Assembly: GCF_013364235.1 (NCBI RefSeq)
Contig: NZ_CP054919.1
Location: forward strand, 4,066,701-4,130,700
DNA: 64,000 nucleotides
Direction of reading: 5' to 3'
Origin: Kitasatospora sp. NA04385
GTDB taxonomy: Bacteria; Actinomycetota; Actinomycetes; Streptomycetales; Streptomycetaceae
Under the pieces are notes generated by a model. The model saw only the letters and a list, made by a program, of their open reading frames with translations, did not search any database and had not been told where the DNA came from. Position numbers and translations under genes: made by a program. The first letter of the stretch is position 1, and each line of letters opens with the position of its first letter. This document shows, piece by piece, positions 8,142 through 17,226 of the stretch.

Positions 8142-9764
8142 CTACTTGGCGGGCTCCGGCGCGGTGCCGAAGCCGGTGCCCGGCGCGGCCTCCGCCCCGG
8201 CGGTCCCGTCCTCGTCCCCGTCGCCGTCGCCGTCCAGCGGCTCCTTGCTCAGCCAGTCCTCGCGCGGGGCGTACGCGGCGTACGTCTCCTGCTCGCGCAG
8301 GGCCCGGGCGGAGCCGAGGACGAACCGGTCCGGGGCGCCGTCCAGCACGCCGCCGGAGGGGTCGTCGCTGCCGTCCCAGCGGACCGGGTCGTGCTCGGGG
8401 TGGAGGATGTCGCGGACCACCACGTAGCAGATGTACAGGGTGCCGACCAGGTGCAGGGCGACGGCGAAGTGGTACCACTCCTGGTCGATGCCGTGGTGCT
8501 TGGCGTCGCCGTTGTAGGCCAGGTACGACCAGACGCCGAGGAAGTACAGCACCTCGCAGGCCTGCCAGATCAGGAAGTCGCGCCAGCGCGGCCGGGCCAG
8601 CGCGGCCAGCGGGATCAGCCAGAGCACGTACTGCGGCGAGTAGACCTTGTTGGTCAGGATGAAGGCCGCCACCACCAGGAAGGCCAGCTGGGCGAAGCGC
8701 GGGCGGCGCGGGGCGCTGATCGCCAGCCAGCCGACGGCCAGGCAGCTGAGCACCAGCAGAACGGCGATCCAGGTGTTCAGGGTCTCCAGGTTCTTCCCGT
8801 CCCGGACGCCCTGCATCAGGATCAGCCAGAAGGAGCCGTAGTCCTCCTTGCGGGTCTGGCTGAAGCTGTAGAAGGTCAGCCAGCCCTTCCAGTTGGCCAT
8901 CATGATCGGCAGGTTGACCACCAGCCAGGCGCCGACCGCACCGCCGAAGGCCTGGCCGAACTCCTTCCACTTGCCGGTCCGCAGGCAGAGCACCAGCAGC
9001 GGGCCGAGCAGCAGCACCGGGTAGAGCTTGGCGGCGGTCGCCAGACCGATGAACACGCCCGCCCAGACCGGCCGGGAGCCGGACCAGTAGGCCATCGCCA
9101 CGGCGGCCAGGGCCACCGCCAGCAGGTCCCAGTTGATGGTGGCGTTCAGCGCCAGGGCCGGGGCCAGGGCGAACAGCAGCGCGTCCCACGGGCGGCGGCG
9201 CTGGGCGCGGGAGGTGGCGACCACCGCGACCACGGCGCAGATCATCAGCATTCCGGCGTTGACCATCCAGAACCACTGCTCACGGCTCATCAGGTCGCCG
9301 CTGTGGGTGGTCAGCCACGCCGCGACCTGCATGAACAGCCCGGTCAGCACCGGGTACTCCAGGTACTGCATGTCCGGCGAGCCCTGCGGGATCGGGTCCA
9401 GGTAGGGCGTCAGCCCGTCGGCAAAGCCGCGGCCGGAGAACAGGTGCGGGATGTCGCTGTAGCAGGCCTTGGTGTACTGGGTGGTGGCGCCGTGGAACCA
9501 GCCGTCGGCGTAGCACGGGGCCTTCTGGAACAGGCCCAGCACGTAGACCGCGATCACCGCCAGCGCGAGGAACTTGGCCGGCGTCCACCAGGACACTCCG
9601 AGCAGCGCCCGGCGGCCGGGCGGGCCGCCGAACAGCTCGCTGCCCGCCTCCGCGACCGGGTCCTCGTCCGCGGGCACCACCACGGTGTTGGGCAGCGGAC
9701 CGTCGGCCTGCGCGGGGCCGGGCGGCGAGGTCTCGTCACGAAGGCTGGAGGTCATGGCGGACAT
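8142..9764 (-). CDS. Polytopic membrane glycosyltransferase (GT87-like)
   Basis: A protein of about 540 residues with roughly ten to twelve membrane helices between residues ~60 and 460, and an acidic disordered C-terminal tail rich in DGDGDGDED. The early loop holds acidic residues followed by YLEYPVLTGLF, and later loops contain ATAAKLYPVLLLGPLL and YSPQYVLWLIPL, typical of GT-C mannosyltransferases that use polyprenyl-phosphate sugars (GT87 group). The likely product is a glycan on lipids or proteins at the membrane; the acceptor is unknown. The start at 9764 is preferred over an in-frame ATG at 9800 because the latter falls in the hairpin ending the preceding gene. Transcribed in the same direction as the PBP gene upstream. 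Confidence 0.82.
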   Translation of the reverse strand: MSAMTSSLRDETSPPGPAQADGPLPNTVVVPADEDPVAEAGSELFGGPPGRRALLGVSWWTPAKFLALAVIAVYVLGLFQKAPCYADGWFHGATTQYTKACYSDIPHLFSGRGFADGLTPYLDPIPQGSPDMQYLEYPVLTGLFMQVAAWLTTHSGDLMSREQWFWMVNAGMLMICAVVAVVATSRAQRRRPWDALLFALAPALALNATINWDLLAVALAAVAMAYWSGSRPVWAGVFIGLATAAKLYPVLLLGPLLVLCLRTGKWKEFGQAFGGAVGAWLVVNLPIMMANWKGWLTFYSFSQTRKEDYGSFWLILMQGVRDGKNLETLNTWIAVLLVLSCLAVGWLAISAPRRPRFAQLAFLVVAAFILTNKVYSPQYVLWLIPLAALARPRWRDFLIWQACEVLYFLGVWSYLAYNGDAKHHGIDQEWYHFAVALHLVGTLYICYVVVRDILHPEHDPVRWDGSDDPSGGVLDGAPDRFVLGSARALREQETYAAYAPREDWLSKEPLDGDGDGDEDGTAGAEAAPGTGFGTAPEPAK

Positions 9765-9790
9765 ACTGCCGCACGCTTCCGCGCAATCGA

Positions 9791-9829
9791 AGAGGGGCAC
9801 GGGATCGCCCTCGCGATCCGTGCCCCTCT
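9791..9829 (-). terminator. Terminator downstream of the class A PBP gene
   Basis: A stem of 12 bp plus 4 bp with one bulged G (9791-9807 with 9814-9829) lies 26 bp after the PBP stop codon, before the glycosyltransferase gene. Confidence 0.75.
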
Positions 9830-9854
9830 GCGGTGTTTGCGCCGGGATGCGGCG

Positions 9855-12617
9855 CTACTGGCCGGTGGTCCCGGCGGTGGTGCCGCCGTTCCTGCCGCCG
9901 CCGCCCCCGCCGGTGGCGCCGGAGCTCGGTGAGGGGCCCGTCCCGCCGTTGGTGGTCCCGCCGTTCGTCGTGCCGCCGTTGGTCGTCCCGCCGTTGGTGG
10001 TGCCGCCGTTGGCGCACAGGTCGAGCAGGCAGCTCGACGAGGCGCTGGGCGAGCTCGACGGCCGGCCGCTCGGGCGTCCGGTCGGGCGCTCGCTCTCGGT
10101 CGGCGACGGGTCGGCCGTCTCGGACGGCGGCTGCTCGCTCGGGGTGGCCGAGGACGAGGTGGAGGCCGAGGCGGACGCGGAGGCCGAGGCGGTGGCCGGG
10201 GCCCCGGAGGAGTCGACCTCCTCGCCCCAGGGGGTGGGGGCGGTGAAGTTGCGCGGGGTGCCCGGGCCGACGCTCTTCATGTAGCGGGTGAAGATGTCCG
10301 CCGGGTAGTCACCGCCGTGCACCTCCGGCTTGCCGCCGACGCCCCGCAGGTCGAGCCGCTCGTCCGGCTTGGTGCTGCCGTCGGCCTGCTTCTCCTTGGG
10401 GGTGACGTCCTCGCGCCACATGCCGACCGCGGTGGCCAGGCTCGGCGTGTAGCCGACGAACCAGGCCGAGACGCTGTCGTCGGTGGTGCCGGTCTTGCCC
10501 GCCACCGGGAAGCCCAGCTCGTTGGTCTTGCTGCCGGTGCCGTTCTTCGCCGCGTTCTGCAGCGCGTCGGTGATGTTGTCGGCGACCGCCGGGTCCAGCG
10601 CGGTCTTCGGGGTCGGCTTGGTGAAGTTCGGCAGCTCCTTGCCGTGGAACTTCAGCAGGCTCACCGAGTACGGGTCGACCTGCTGGCCGTGCGCCGCGAA
10701 CACCGAGTAGACCGAGGCCATCCGGATCGCGCTCGGCGTCGAGGTGCCCAGCGGGAGGGTCAGCGTGTCGGCCCCCGCCAGGGTCTGCTTGCGCAGGCCG
10801 AGCTTCTCCGCCATGGCGACCACCTTGTCGCCGCCGACGTCCTGGCCGAGCTGCACGAACGGCACGTTGTACGACCACTGCATGGCCGTCCGCAGCGTCA
10901 CGTACCCCTTGTTGCCCGGGTCGCTGTTCTTCTGGTGGTACGGCTGGCCGTCGTCGCCGATCGCCTTGCTGCCGTCGGCCTTGTAGATCTGCGCCATGTC
11001 GTCGGCCAGGTAGCGGGAACTGGTGTTGATCTTGGCCGGCTTGCCGTCCGGGCCGTTCTTGGTGAGGACGCCGTCCTCCATCGCGGCCGCCAGCACGATG
11101 GGCTTGAAGGTCGAGCCGACCAGCACCGAGCCGTCCGCGTTGTTGGTGTAGTGGCCGTTCTCGCTGCCCGGGCCGCCGTAGATGGCCACGATCGCACCGT
11201 CGTTGGGCACCACCGAGGCGGCGCCGACCTGGACGAACTTGTCCTTCTCCCGGCTGTCCGGCTTCAGGGTGGCCGCCGAGAAGTCGTCCACGGCCTTCTT
11301 CAGGGCGTCGACCTTGTCCTTCTGGAAGGTGGTGCGGATCTCGTAGCCGCCGCGGTCCAGGGCCGCCGTGGTGATGCTGGGGTCCTTGTTGGTCACGTAC
11401 TGGTTGGCCATCTGGATCAGGTACGTGATCTCGCCGGTGGTCTTGGTGGCGGTCTTCACCTCGATCGGCTCGGGGAAGTCCTTGCACTTGGCCCGGTCGT
11501 CGGCGGACAGCACCTTGGTGGTGACCATCCGGTCCAGGATCCAGTTCCAGCGGGTGACCATGCGCTCGTGGTTGGCCTTGCTCAGGCTCGGGTCGAACAG
11601 GCCCGCGCCCTTCAGCAGGCCCGCCAGCATGGCGCCCTGGCAGACGTCGACCTTGCTGGCGTCGATGCCGTAGTACGCCTGCGCGGCGGCCTGGATGCCG
11701 GTCGCGCCGCGGCCGAACCAGCTGGTGTTCAGGTAGCCGGTGAGGATCTGGTCCTTGGTCTTCTCACCGTTGACCTTCAGGGTGATGAAGAATTCCTTGG
11801 CCTTGCGGGAGAGCGTCTGGTCCTGCGACAGGTAGACGTTCTTGACGTACTGCTGGGTGATGGTCGAGCCGCCCTGGGTCTCGCCGCCGGTGGCCATCTT
11901 GTAGACGGCGCGGGCGATGCCCTTGGGGTCGATGCCGGAGTCGGTCCGGAAGGTGTCGTTCTCGGCGGCTATGACCGCGTCCTGCGCCGGGCGGCTGATC
12001 TGCGAGAGCTCGACCAGCTGCTGGTTCTCGGTGCCGGTGCGGGCCATCTCGGTGCCGTCGGCCCAGTAGTAGACGTTGTTCTGGATCTGCAGCGGGACCT
12101 TCTCGTCCGGCACCTGGACCAGCGCGTAGGCCAGGCCCACCGCCGCCACGCTGCCGCCGAAGAAGACCAGGAACAGGCTCAGCACCTGCTTCCAGGACGG
12201 CAGCCAGCGCCGGAACCCGGACTTGCCGAACCGCGGGTAGTCGAGCCAGCGCTTCCGGCCCGGCTTGCCGTTGCGGCCGGAGCCGGCACCGGGACCGCGG
12301 CCGTTCGGCGGCCCGCCCGCGCTGCCGCCGCCCTTGCGGGACTGCTTGCGCATCTCCGCCCGGGTCGGCCGGGGCTGCTCCGCCGTCTCGCGCGCGGCCC
12401 GCCGACCGCCCTGGCCGGGAACCTGGCCGGGACGGCCGGACCGCTCCAGCCCGGGAGGCCCGCCGGCCGGTCCACCGGGCCCGCCCGGGCCGCCGCGGCC
12501 GTACTGGGGTGCGCCCTCGACCGGGCTTCCGTACGCATACGGCCGTCCGGGGTCGGGCCGCCGCGGTGGCTGCTGCTCGCCCCCGGGGTTGGCCGACCTG
12601 CGCCGGTGTTCGCTCAT
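9855..12617 (-). CDS. Class A penicillin-binding protein (transglycosylase/transpeptidase)
   Basis: A 920-residue bifunctional peptidoglycan synthase. A ~140-residue Pro/Gly/Arg-rich cytoplasmic part precedes one membrane anchor (LSLFLVFFGGSVAAVGLAYA). The GT51 glycosyltransferase domain (residues ~190-370) shows ENDTFRTDSGIDPKG and GGSTITQQYVKN. The transpeptidase domain has the serine motif STFKP (about residue 500), the SYN motif (WSYNVPF, about 581) and KTGTT (about 705). The C-terminus is a low-complexity Ser/Pro stretch followed by four to five NGGTT repeats, likely wall-spanning. It polymerises lipid II and crosslinks stems outside the membrane. The next gene in its direction is the GT87-like protein after a terminator. 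Confidence 0.95.
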   Translation of the reverse strand: MSEHRRRSANPGGEQQPPRRPDPGRPYAYGSPVEGAPQYGRGGPGGPGGPAGGPPGLERSGRPGQVPGQGGRRAARETAEQPRPTRAEMRKQSRKGGGSAGGPPNGRGPGAGSGRNGKPGRKRWLDYPRFGKSGFRRWLPSWKQVLSLFLVFFGGSVAAVGLAYALVQVPDEKVPLQIQNNVYYWADGTEMARTGTENQQLVELSQISRPAQDAVIAAENDTFRTDSGIDPKGIARAVYKMATGGETQGGSTITQQYVKNVYLSQDQTLSRKAKEFFITLKVNGEKTKDQILTGYLNTSWFGRGATGIQAAAQAYYGIDASKVDVCQGAMLAGLLKGAGLFDPSLSKANHERMVTRWNWILDRMVTTKVLSADDRAKCKDFPEPIEVKTATKTTGEITYLIQMANQYVTNKDPSITTAALDRGGYEIRTTFQKDKVDALKKAVDDFSAATLKPDSREKDKFVQVGAASVVPNDGAIVAIYGGPGSENGHYTNNADGSVLVGSTFKPIVLAAAMEDGVLTKNGPDGKPAKINTSSRYLADDMAQIYKADGSKAIGDDGQPYHQKNSDPGNKGYVTLRTAMQWSYNVPFVQLGQDVGGDKVVAMAEKLGLRKQTLAGADTLTLPLGTSTPSAIRMASVYSVFAAHGQQVDPYSVSLLKFHGKELPNFTKPTPKTALDPAVADNITDALQNAAKNGTGSKTNELGFPVAGKTGTTDDSVSAWFVGYTPSLATAVGMWREDVTPKEKQADGSTKPDERLDLRGVGGKPEVHGGDYPADIFTRYMKSVGPGTPRNFTAPTPWGEEVDSSGAPATASASASASASTSSSATPSEQPPSETADPSPTESERPTGRPSGRPSSSPSASSSCLLDLCANGGTTNGGTTNGGTTNGGTTNGGTGPSPSSGATGGGGGGRNGGTTAGTTGQ

Positions 12618-12806
12618 CTCTCCGCAGCTCCTCGGTCAGGGTGCACAGGCGAAAGAGTACGGCTCCCGAAAAACCACCTAATCGGGCATTGGAATCCAAC
12701 CGGGACGAACTGACCGGGATTCATTACATGCCCGTTGCCCAGCGGCCTTGTGATCGTGGTTACGCGTGCCCCTCTTGCTCCTGCCGTGACCCAGGGTTAC
12801 TGTTGC

Positions 12807-12843
12807 CGATATATCGAGCCGATACATCGGCGCGACACATCGG
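12807..12843. promoter_or_regulatory. Repeat operator upstream of the PadR gene
   Basis: Three near-identical units with a pitch of about 13 bp: CGATATATCG (12807-12816), CCGATACATCGG (12819-12830) and CGACACATCGG (12833-12843). Two are palindromic. They lie about 70-110 bp before the PadR start in the divergent PBP-padR gap and end close to a possible -10 (CATACACT). Binding by the PadR protein itself is the simplest reading. Confidence 0.65.
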
Positions 12844-12914
12844 TTCGGCATACACTGCTGGACCGGTAGCCCGTGCCCGACGAGCAGGAACCCTCACGGA
12901 AGGAGGAAGGCGGC

Positions 12915-13577
12915 ATGAGCCGACGCTCCGGCGTCCTCGAATTCGCCGTCCTCGGCCTGCTCCACGACGCGCCCATGCACGGCTACGAGCTGCGCAAGCG
13001 GCTCAACGTCCTGCTGGGCTCGTTCCGGGCCTTCTCGTACGGAACGCTCTACCCCTGCCTGAAGAGCCTGGTCGCCCAGGGCTTCCTGGTGGAGGACAAC
13101 CCGGACGTCGAGTACGTCCCGGCGACCGCCCTGAACGGCAAGCGGTCGAAGATCGTCTACCGGCTCTCCCCGGAGGGCAAGCAGCGCTTCGAGGAGCTGC
13201 TCGCCGAATCCGGCCCGGAGGCGTGGGAGGACGAGCACTTCGGCGTCCGCTTCGCGTTCTTCGGCCAGACCGACCGGGCGGTCCGGATGCGCGTGCTGGA
13301 AGGCCGCCGCAGCCGGCTGGAGGAGCGGCTGGAGCGGATGCGCAGCTCCATCACCCGCACCCGCGAGCGCTTCGACGACTACACCCTCGAACTCCAGCGC
13401 CACGGCCTGGAGTCCGTGGAACGCGAGGTCCGCTGGCTCAACGAGCTGATCGAGACCGAGCGGGCCACCCGCACCGGACGCGGCACCGCGTCCCCCCACA
13501 CTTCGGACGGCCGTGGTCCGGCCGCCGGGTCCTCCGACCCGCCCGGACCACCGTACGACCGCCCGGGGCGCTCCTAG
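12915..13577 (+). CDS. PadR family transcriptional regulator (InoR-like)
   Basis: A 220-residue regulator. Residues 1-~90 are the PadR winged helix (FAVLGLLHDAPMHGYELRKR, AFSYGTLYPCLKSLVAQGFL), followed by a helical dimerisation region of ~80 residues (VRMRVLEGRRSRLEERLERM) and a disordered Pro-rich tail. The ATG at 12915 follows AGGAGG; an upstream in-frame start is less likely. The gene directly precedes inositol-1-phosphate synthase. I recall that in S. coelicolor the neighbouring PadR-type protein InoR represses that gene through direct repeats; the repeat operator here fits that model but the assignment rests on position and memory. Confidence 0.88.
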   Translation: MSRRSGVLEFAVLGLLHDAPMHGYELRKRLNVLLGSFRAFSYGTLYPCLKSLVAQGFLVEDNPDVEYVPATALNGKRSKIVYRLSPEGKQRFEELLAESGPEAWEDEHFGVRFAFFGQTDRAVRMRVLEGRRSRLEERLERMRSSITRTRERFDDYTLELQRHGLESVEREVRWLNELIETERATRTGRGTASPHTSDGRGPAAGSSDPPGPPYDRPGRS

Positions 13578-13721
13578 CGGAGCGCTGCACCACCGCGCCG
13601 GCCCCGCCGCCCGCGGCGAGGCGTGGGCGCCCCGTGCGCCCGATCAGACAGTCAGAACAGATGTGGAACGAGGTTGCCGCCACAGCACGGCGGACCTCAT
13701 GAGATTCAGGGAGCAACCGGA

Positions 13722-14804
13722 ATGGGTTCGGTTCGCGTAGCCATCGTCGGCGTGGGCAACTGCGCCGCCTCGCTGGTGCAGGGTGTCGAGTACTACAAGG
13801 ACGCCGACCCGGCCGGTAAGGTCCCCGGCCTGATGCACGTCCAGTTCGGCGACTACCACGTCAAGGACGTCGAGTTCGTCGCCGCGTTCGACGTGGACGC
13901 CAAGAAGGTCGGCTTCGACCTGGCCGACGCCATCGGCAACAGCGAGAACAACACCATCAAGATCTGCGACGTGCCGCCGACCGGCGTCACCGTGCAGCGC
14001 GGCCACACCCTCGACGGCCTGGGCAAGTACTACCGCGAGACCATCGAGGAGTCCGACGAGGCCCCGGCCGACGTCGTGCAGATCCTCAAGGACCGCCAGG
14101 TCGACGTCCTCGTCTGCTACCTGCCGGTCGGCTCCGAGTCCGCCGCCAAGTTCTACGCCCAGTGCGCCATCGACGCCAAGGTCGCCTTCGTGAACGCCCT
14201 CCCGGTGTTCATCGCCGGCACCAAGGAGTGGGCCGACAAGTTCACCGAGGCCGGTGTCCCGATCGTCGGCGACGACATCAAGTCGCAGGTCGGCGCCACC
14301 ATCACGCACCGCGTGATGGCGAAGCTCTTCGAGGACCGCGGTGTCATCCTCGAGCGCACCATGCAGCTGAACGTCGGCGGCAACATGGACTTCAAGAACA
14401 TGCTCGAGCGCGAGCGCCTGGAGTCCAAGAAGATCTCCAAGACCCAGGCCGTCACCTCCCAGATCCGCGACCGCGAGCTGGGCGCCAAGAACGTCCACAT
14501 CGGCCCGTCCGACTACGTCGCGTGGCTCGACGACCGCAAGTGGGCGTACGTCCGCCTCGAGGGCCGCGCGTTCGGCGACGTCCCGCTGAACCTCGAGTAC
14601 AAGCTCGAGGTCTGGGACTCCCCGAACTCGGCCGGTGTCATCATCGACGCCGTGCGCGCCGCGAAGATCGCCAAGGACCGCGGCATCGGCGGCCCGATCC
14701 TCTCCGCGTCCTCGTACTTCATGAAGTCCCCGCCGGTGCAGTACTTCGACGACGAGGCCAAGGAGAACGTCGAGAAGTTCATCCGCGGCGAGGTCGAGCG
14801 CTGA
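13722..14804 (+). CDS. myo-Inositol-1-phosphate synthase
   Basis: A 360-residue actinobacterial-type enzyme that converts glucose 6-phosphate to inositol 1-phosphate using NAD+, feeding phosphatidylinositol and mycothiol. The N-terminal Rossmann motif is VAIVGVGNCAASLVQG. The catalytic region contains GDDIKSQVGATITHRVM, and QLNVGGNMDFKNML is a family signature. The start at ATG 13722 has AGGGAG upstream. The short actinobacterial form (about 360 rather than 500 residues) is expected. Mycothiol supply links it loosely to the thioredoxin genes further on. The stop codon lies inside a 39-bp tandem duplication. Confidence 0.95.
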   Translation: MGSVRVAIVGVGNCAASLVQGVEYYKDADPAGKVPGLMHVQFGDYHVKDVEFVAAFDVDAKKVGFDLADAIGNSENNTIKICDVPPTGVTVQRGHTLDGLGKYYRETIEESDEAPADVVQILKDRQVDVLVCYLPVGSESAAKFYAQCAIDAKVAFVNALPVFIAGTKEWADKFTEAGVPIVGDDIKSQVGATITHRVMAKLFEDRGVILERTMQLNVGGNMDFKNMLERERLESKKISKTQAVTSQIRDRELGAKNVHIGPSDYVAWLDDRKWAYVRLEGRAFGDVPLNLEYKLEVWDSPNSAGVIIDAVRAAKIAKDRGIGGPILSASSYFMKSPPVQYFDDEAKENVEKFIRGEVER

Positions 14805-14873
14805 GCGCAGCGAAGCCTGCTCGCTGTGTGGGCTGAGCGCTGAGCGCAGCGAAGCCTGCTCGCTGTGTGGGCT
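14796..14873. repeat. Perfect 39-bp tandem duplication at the end of ino1
   Basis: Two identical 39-bp copies (14796-14834 and 14835-14873) begin GAGCGCTGAGCGCAGCGAAG. The first copy holds the last codons and stop of the inositol-phosphate synthase gene, so the second is a non-coding copy of that end. Confidence 0.9.
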
Positions 14874-14883
14874 GAGTGACCTT

Positions 14884-14922
14884 CCGGAGGGCCGTCCCGT
14901 CTCGTGCGGGGCGGCCCTCCGG
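14884..14922. terminator. Terminator after inositol-phosphate synthase
   Basis: A 16-bp stem (14884-14899 with 14907-14922) lies between convergent genes; it has one G-T pair. Confidence 0.8.
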
Positions 14923-14927
14923 CGTGT

Positions 14928-15698
14928 TCAGGACCAGGCGGCGGCCCAGGTGGCCGGGCCGACCACGCCGTCCACGGCGAGTCCGTGGCGCTGCTGGAAG
15001 GCCCGGCAGACTCCGGCGGAGGACGGCCCGTACCAGCCGTCCGCGCTGATCGACCAGCCCCGGGCGGCCAGCCGCCGCTGCCACATCAGCACGTCGTCGC
15101 CGTGCAGCATGGGCGTCCGCACCCGCAGGTACCGCCCCGGCCAGCGCGGCGGCGCGGACGGCGGGGTGGTCGCCTGCCCCGACGTCCGGGCGGCCGGCAC
15201 CCCGCCGAGCGCCGGGTCCGCCGACACCGTCCCCTCCGGGAAGGCCGGCACCCCGTACCCGTACGGCGAACCGGGGCCGCGCCGGGGCCGGGACTTGCGG
15301 TAGACCCCGTCGCCCTCGGTGGAGCCGCTGTCGTTGGTGTTGCCCTCCACCGTGGTGATGGTGTCGGCGTCGTAGGCGACCACGACGCCGGTGTGGGCGC
15401 CGCCGTCCGGGCCGAGGTAGAAGGGGCCGCCGAGCACGGGGTACTCCGTCCAGCGGCCGTGGTCGCGCCACCAGGCGACGGCGGCGAGGCAGGAGGCGGT
15501 CATCGGCCAGAGGCCGTCCATGCCGGACCGGTGGGCGGCCCAGGCCTCGAAGGTGGCGCACCAGGGTTGGCCGTCGGACCATTCGAGCCCGGGGGTCTCG
15601 GTGCTGTAGCGCTGGTGGTTGTTCCAGCTGCCGTCGGGGTCGCGGCCTTCGTGGCGGCCGACCTCGCCGAGCAGCAGGGCGGTGAACTCGTCCCTCAT
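14928..15698 (-). CDS. CHAP-like peptidoglycan hydrolase with peptidoglycan-binding domain
   Basis: A 256-residue protein starting MRDEFTALLLGEVGRHEG, chosen because GGGAGG lies just upstream. Residues ~20-165 look like a CHAP/NlpC-type amidase module, with a candidate catalytic Cys in GQPWCATFEAWA and His in GGAHTGVVVAYDADT. Residues ~195-256 form a PG_binding_1 repeat (WQRRLAARGWSISADGWYG, AFQQRHGLAVDGVVG). No classical signal peptide is visible, which is odd for a wall enzyme; many streptomycete relatives share this. It may act after export by an unknown route, or in lysis. Divergent from the MFS gene with a parS in between. Confidence 0.75.
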   Translation of the reverse strand: MRDEFTALLLGEVGRHEGRDPDGSWNNHQRYSTETPGLEWSDGQPWCATFEAWAAHRSGMDGLWPMTASCLAAVAWWRDHGRWTEYPVLGGPFYLGPDGGAHTGVVVAYDADTITTVEGNTNDSGSTEGDGVYRKSRPRRGPGSPYGYGVPAFPEGTVSADPALGGVPAARTSGQATTPPSAPPRWPGRYLRVRTPMLHGDDVLMWQRRLAARGWSISADGWYGPSSAGVCRAFQQRHGLAVDGVVGPATWAAAWS

Positions 15699-15820
15699 GG
15701 GAGCCTCCCGTCGTCCGAGGTGGTTGTTCCCTCCCCGGGGGCTCAACGAGCCCGCGACGGGCCGGTCATCGGTGGTGCGGAAGCACACGGGGGGCGTTCG
15801 TTCGCCGGAAGTCGGTGAAT

Positions 15821-15834
15821 GTTTCACGTGAAAC
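15821..15834. other. parS: parS site (GTTTCACGTGAAAC)
   Basis: A perfect consensus palindrome in the divergent gap before the MFS gene, about 24 kb left of oriC. Confidence 0.93.
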
Positions 15835-15862
15835 CGGATCGGCCTCGTGGCACCCTTGGCGG

Positions 15863-17164
15863 GTGATCACCGAACGGCCCCCGCAGGAGGCCACCCTGTT
15901 CGGCCTGCTGCTCGGGCTGCTGCGCGGCCCCGGCTTCCGGCGGCTGCTGACGGTCAGGCTGTTCTCCCAGCTGTCGGACGGGGTGTTCCAGGCCTCGCTG
16001 GCCGCCTACGCGCTCTTCTCCCCGGACAAGCAGTCCTCCCCCGCCGAGATCGCCGCCGCGCTGGCGGTGGTGACGCTGCCGTTCTCGGCGATCGGCCCGT
16101 TCACCGGCGTGATGCTGGACCGCTGGCGGCGGCGGCAGGTGCTGCTGACGGGCAATCTGGTCCGCTGCGGGCTCTGCCTGCTGACCGCGCTGCTGCTGGT
16201 GGTCGGGGTGCCGCGCTGGGTGTTCTACACGGCGGCGCTGCTGGTGATGGGCATCAACCGGTTCATCCTGGCCGGTCTCTCGGCCTCGCTGCCCCGGGTG
16301 GTGGAGCCGTCCGCGCTGGTCACCGCCAACGCGGTGTCGCCGACCCTGGGCGCGGTGGTGGCGGCGGGCGGCGGCGGCCTCGGCCTCGCGGTGGGGCTGC
16401 TGGCGTCCGGTTCGAACGGCAACGCGCTGACGGTGGCGCTGTCCGCGCTGCTGTACCTGGTGGCCGCGCTGGCCGTGCGGCCGATCGCGCCGGACGAGCT
16501 GGGCCCCGACCTGCGCCGCGAACTGCCGCCGCTGCGGCAGGCGCTGGCGACCGCGTGGCACGACCTGCTGGCCGGTCTGCGGCACCTGCTGCGGGAGTGC
16601 CGTCCGGCGGTGCGGGCGCTGGCCGCGGTGAGCCTGGCCAAGTTCTGCTACGGCGTGCTGACCGTGGTGGTGCTGATGCTGTGCCGGTACACCTTCAACC
16701 GGGCCGACGACCTCGACGGCGGCCTGGCCACCCTGGGCCTGGCGGTCGGCCTGTCCGCGGTGGGCTTCTTCCTGGCCGCGGCGGTCAGCCCGTGGGCCAC
16801 CCGCAGGTTCGGCCTGCACGGCTGGATGACGCTCTGCCTGGCCGGGTCGGCGGTGTTCGTCCCGGCGCTCGGCCTGACCTTCCGGGAGGTCCCGGCGATG
16901 GCGGCGGCGCTGCTGCTGGGCGTGGTCACCCAGGGCACCAAGATCTGCGCCGACACGCTGGTGCAGGAGTCGGTGGAGGACGAGTACCGCGGCCGGGTGT
17001 TCGCGATCTACGACGTCCTGGTGAACGTCGCGTTCGTCGCCGCGGCCGCCGCCACCGCGCTGGTCCTGCCGCTGGACGGCCGCTCGGTGCCGGTGATGGT
17101 GGGCCTGTCGGTGCTGTACGCGGCCGGGGCGGTGCTGTACTTCCGGGCGTCCCGGCGCCCCTGA
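15863..17164 (+). CDS. MFS transporter
   Basis: A 433-residue membrane protein with about twelve hydrophobic helices, e.g. MLDRWRRRQVLLTGNLVRCG (the charged loop between helices 2 and 3 typical of MFS) and the second-half segment GLSAVGFFLAAAVSPWATRR. The GTG at 15863 is preferred; an in-frame GTG at 15815 would run the coding sequence through the parS site. MFS proteins of this type move small molecules by proton exchange; the substrate is not predictable. Followed by the Pro-rich membrane protein 62 bp later. Confidence 0.85.
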   Translation: MITERPPQEATLFGLLLGLLRGPGFRRLLTVRLFSQLSDGVFQASLAAYALFSPDKQSSPAEIAAALAVVTLPFSAIGPFTGVMLDRWRRRQVLLTGNLVRCGLCLLTALLLVVGVPRWVFYTAALLVMGINRFILAGLSASLPRVVEPSALVTANAVSPTLGAVVAAGGGGLGLAVGLLASGSNGNALTVALSALLYLVAALAVRPIAPDELGPDLRRELPPLRQALATAWHDLLAGLRHLLRECRPAVRALAAVSLAKFCYGVLTVVVLMLCRYTFNRADDLDGGLATLGLAVGLSAVGFFLAAAVSPWATRRFGLHGWMTLCLAGSAVFVPALGLTFREVPAMAAALLLGVVTQGTKICADTLVQESVEDEYRGRVFAIYDVLVNVAFVAAAAATALVLPLDGRSVPVMVGLSVLYAAGAVLYFRASRRP

Positions 17165-17226
17165 CGGCGGGTCGGCCGCTAGGGTACGTGGGCGCACGGC
17201 AACCCAACCGACGCCAGGGGGATCAG

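Noticed and set aside
9961..10015. Short tandem repeats near the end of the PBP gene as a non-coding repeat array
   Set aside because: They are 12-15-bp coding repeats for NGGTT units in the wall-spanning tail.
15815..15862. Upstream GTG start for the MFS gene at 15815
   Set aside because: It would translate the parS site and gives no conserved residues; GTG 15863 leads straight into the conserved start.
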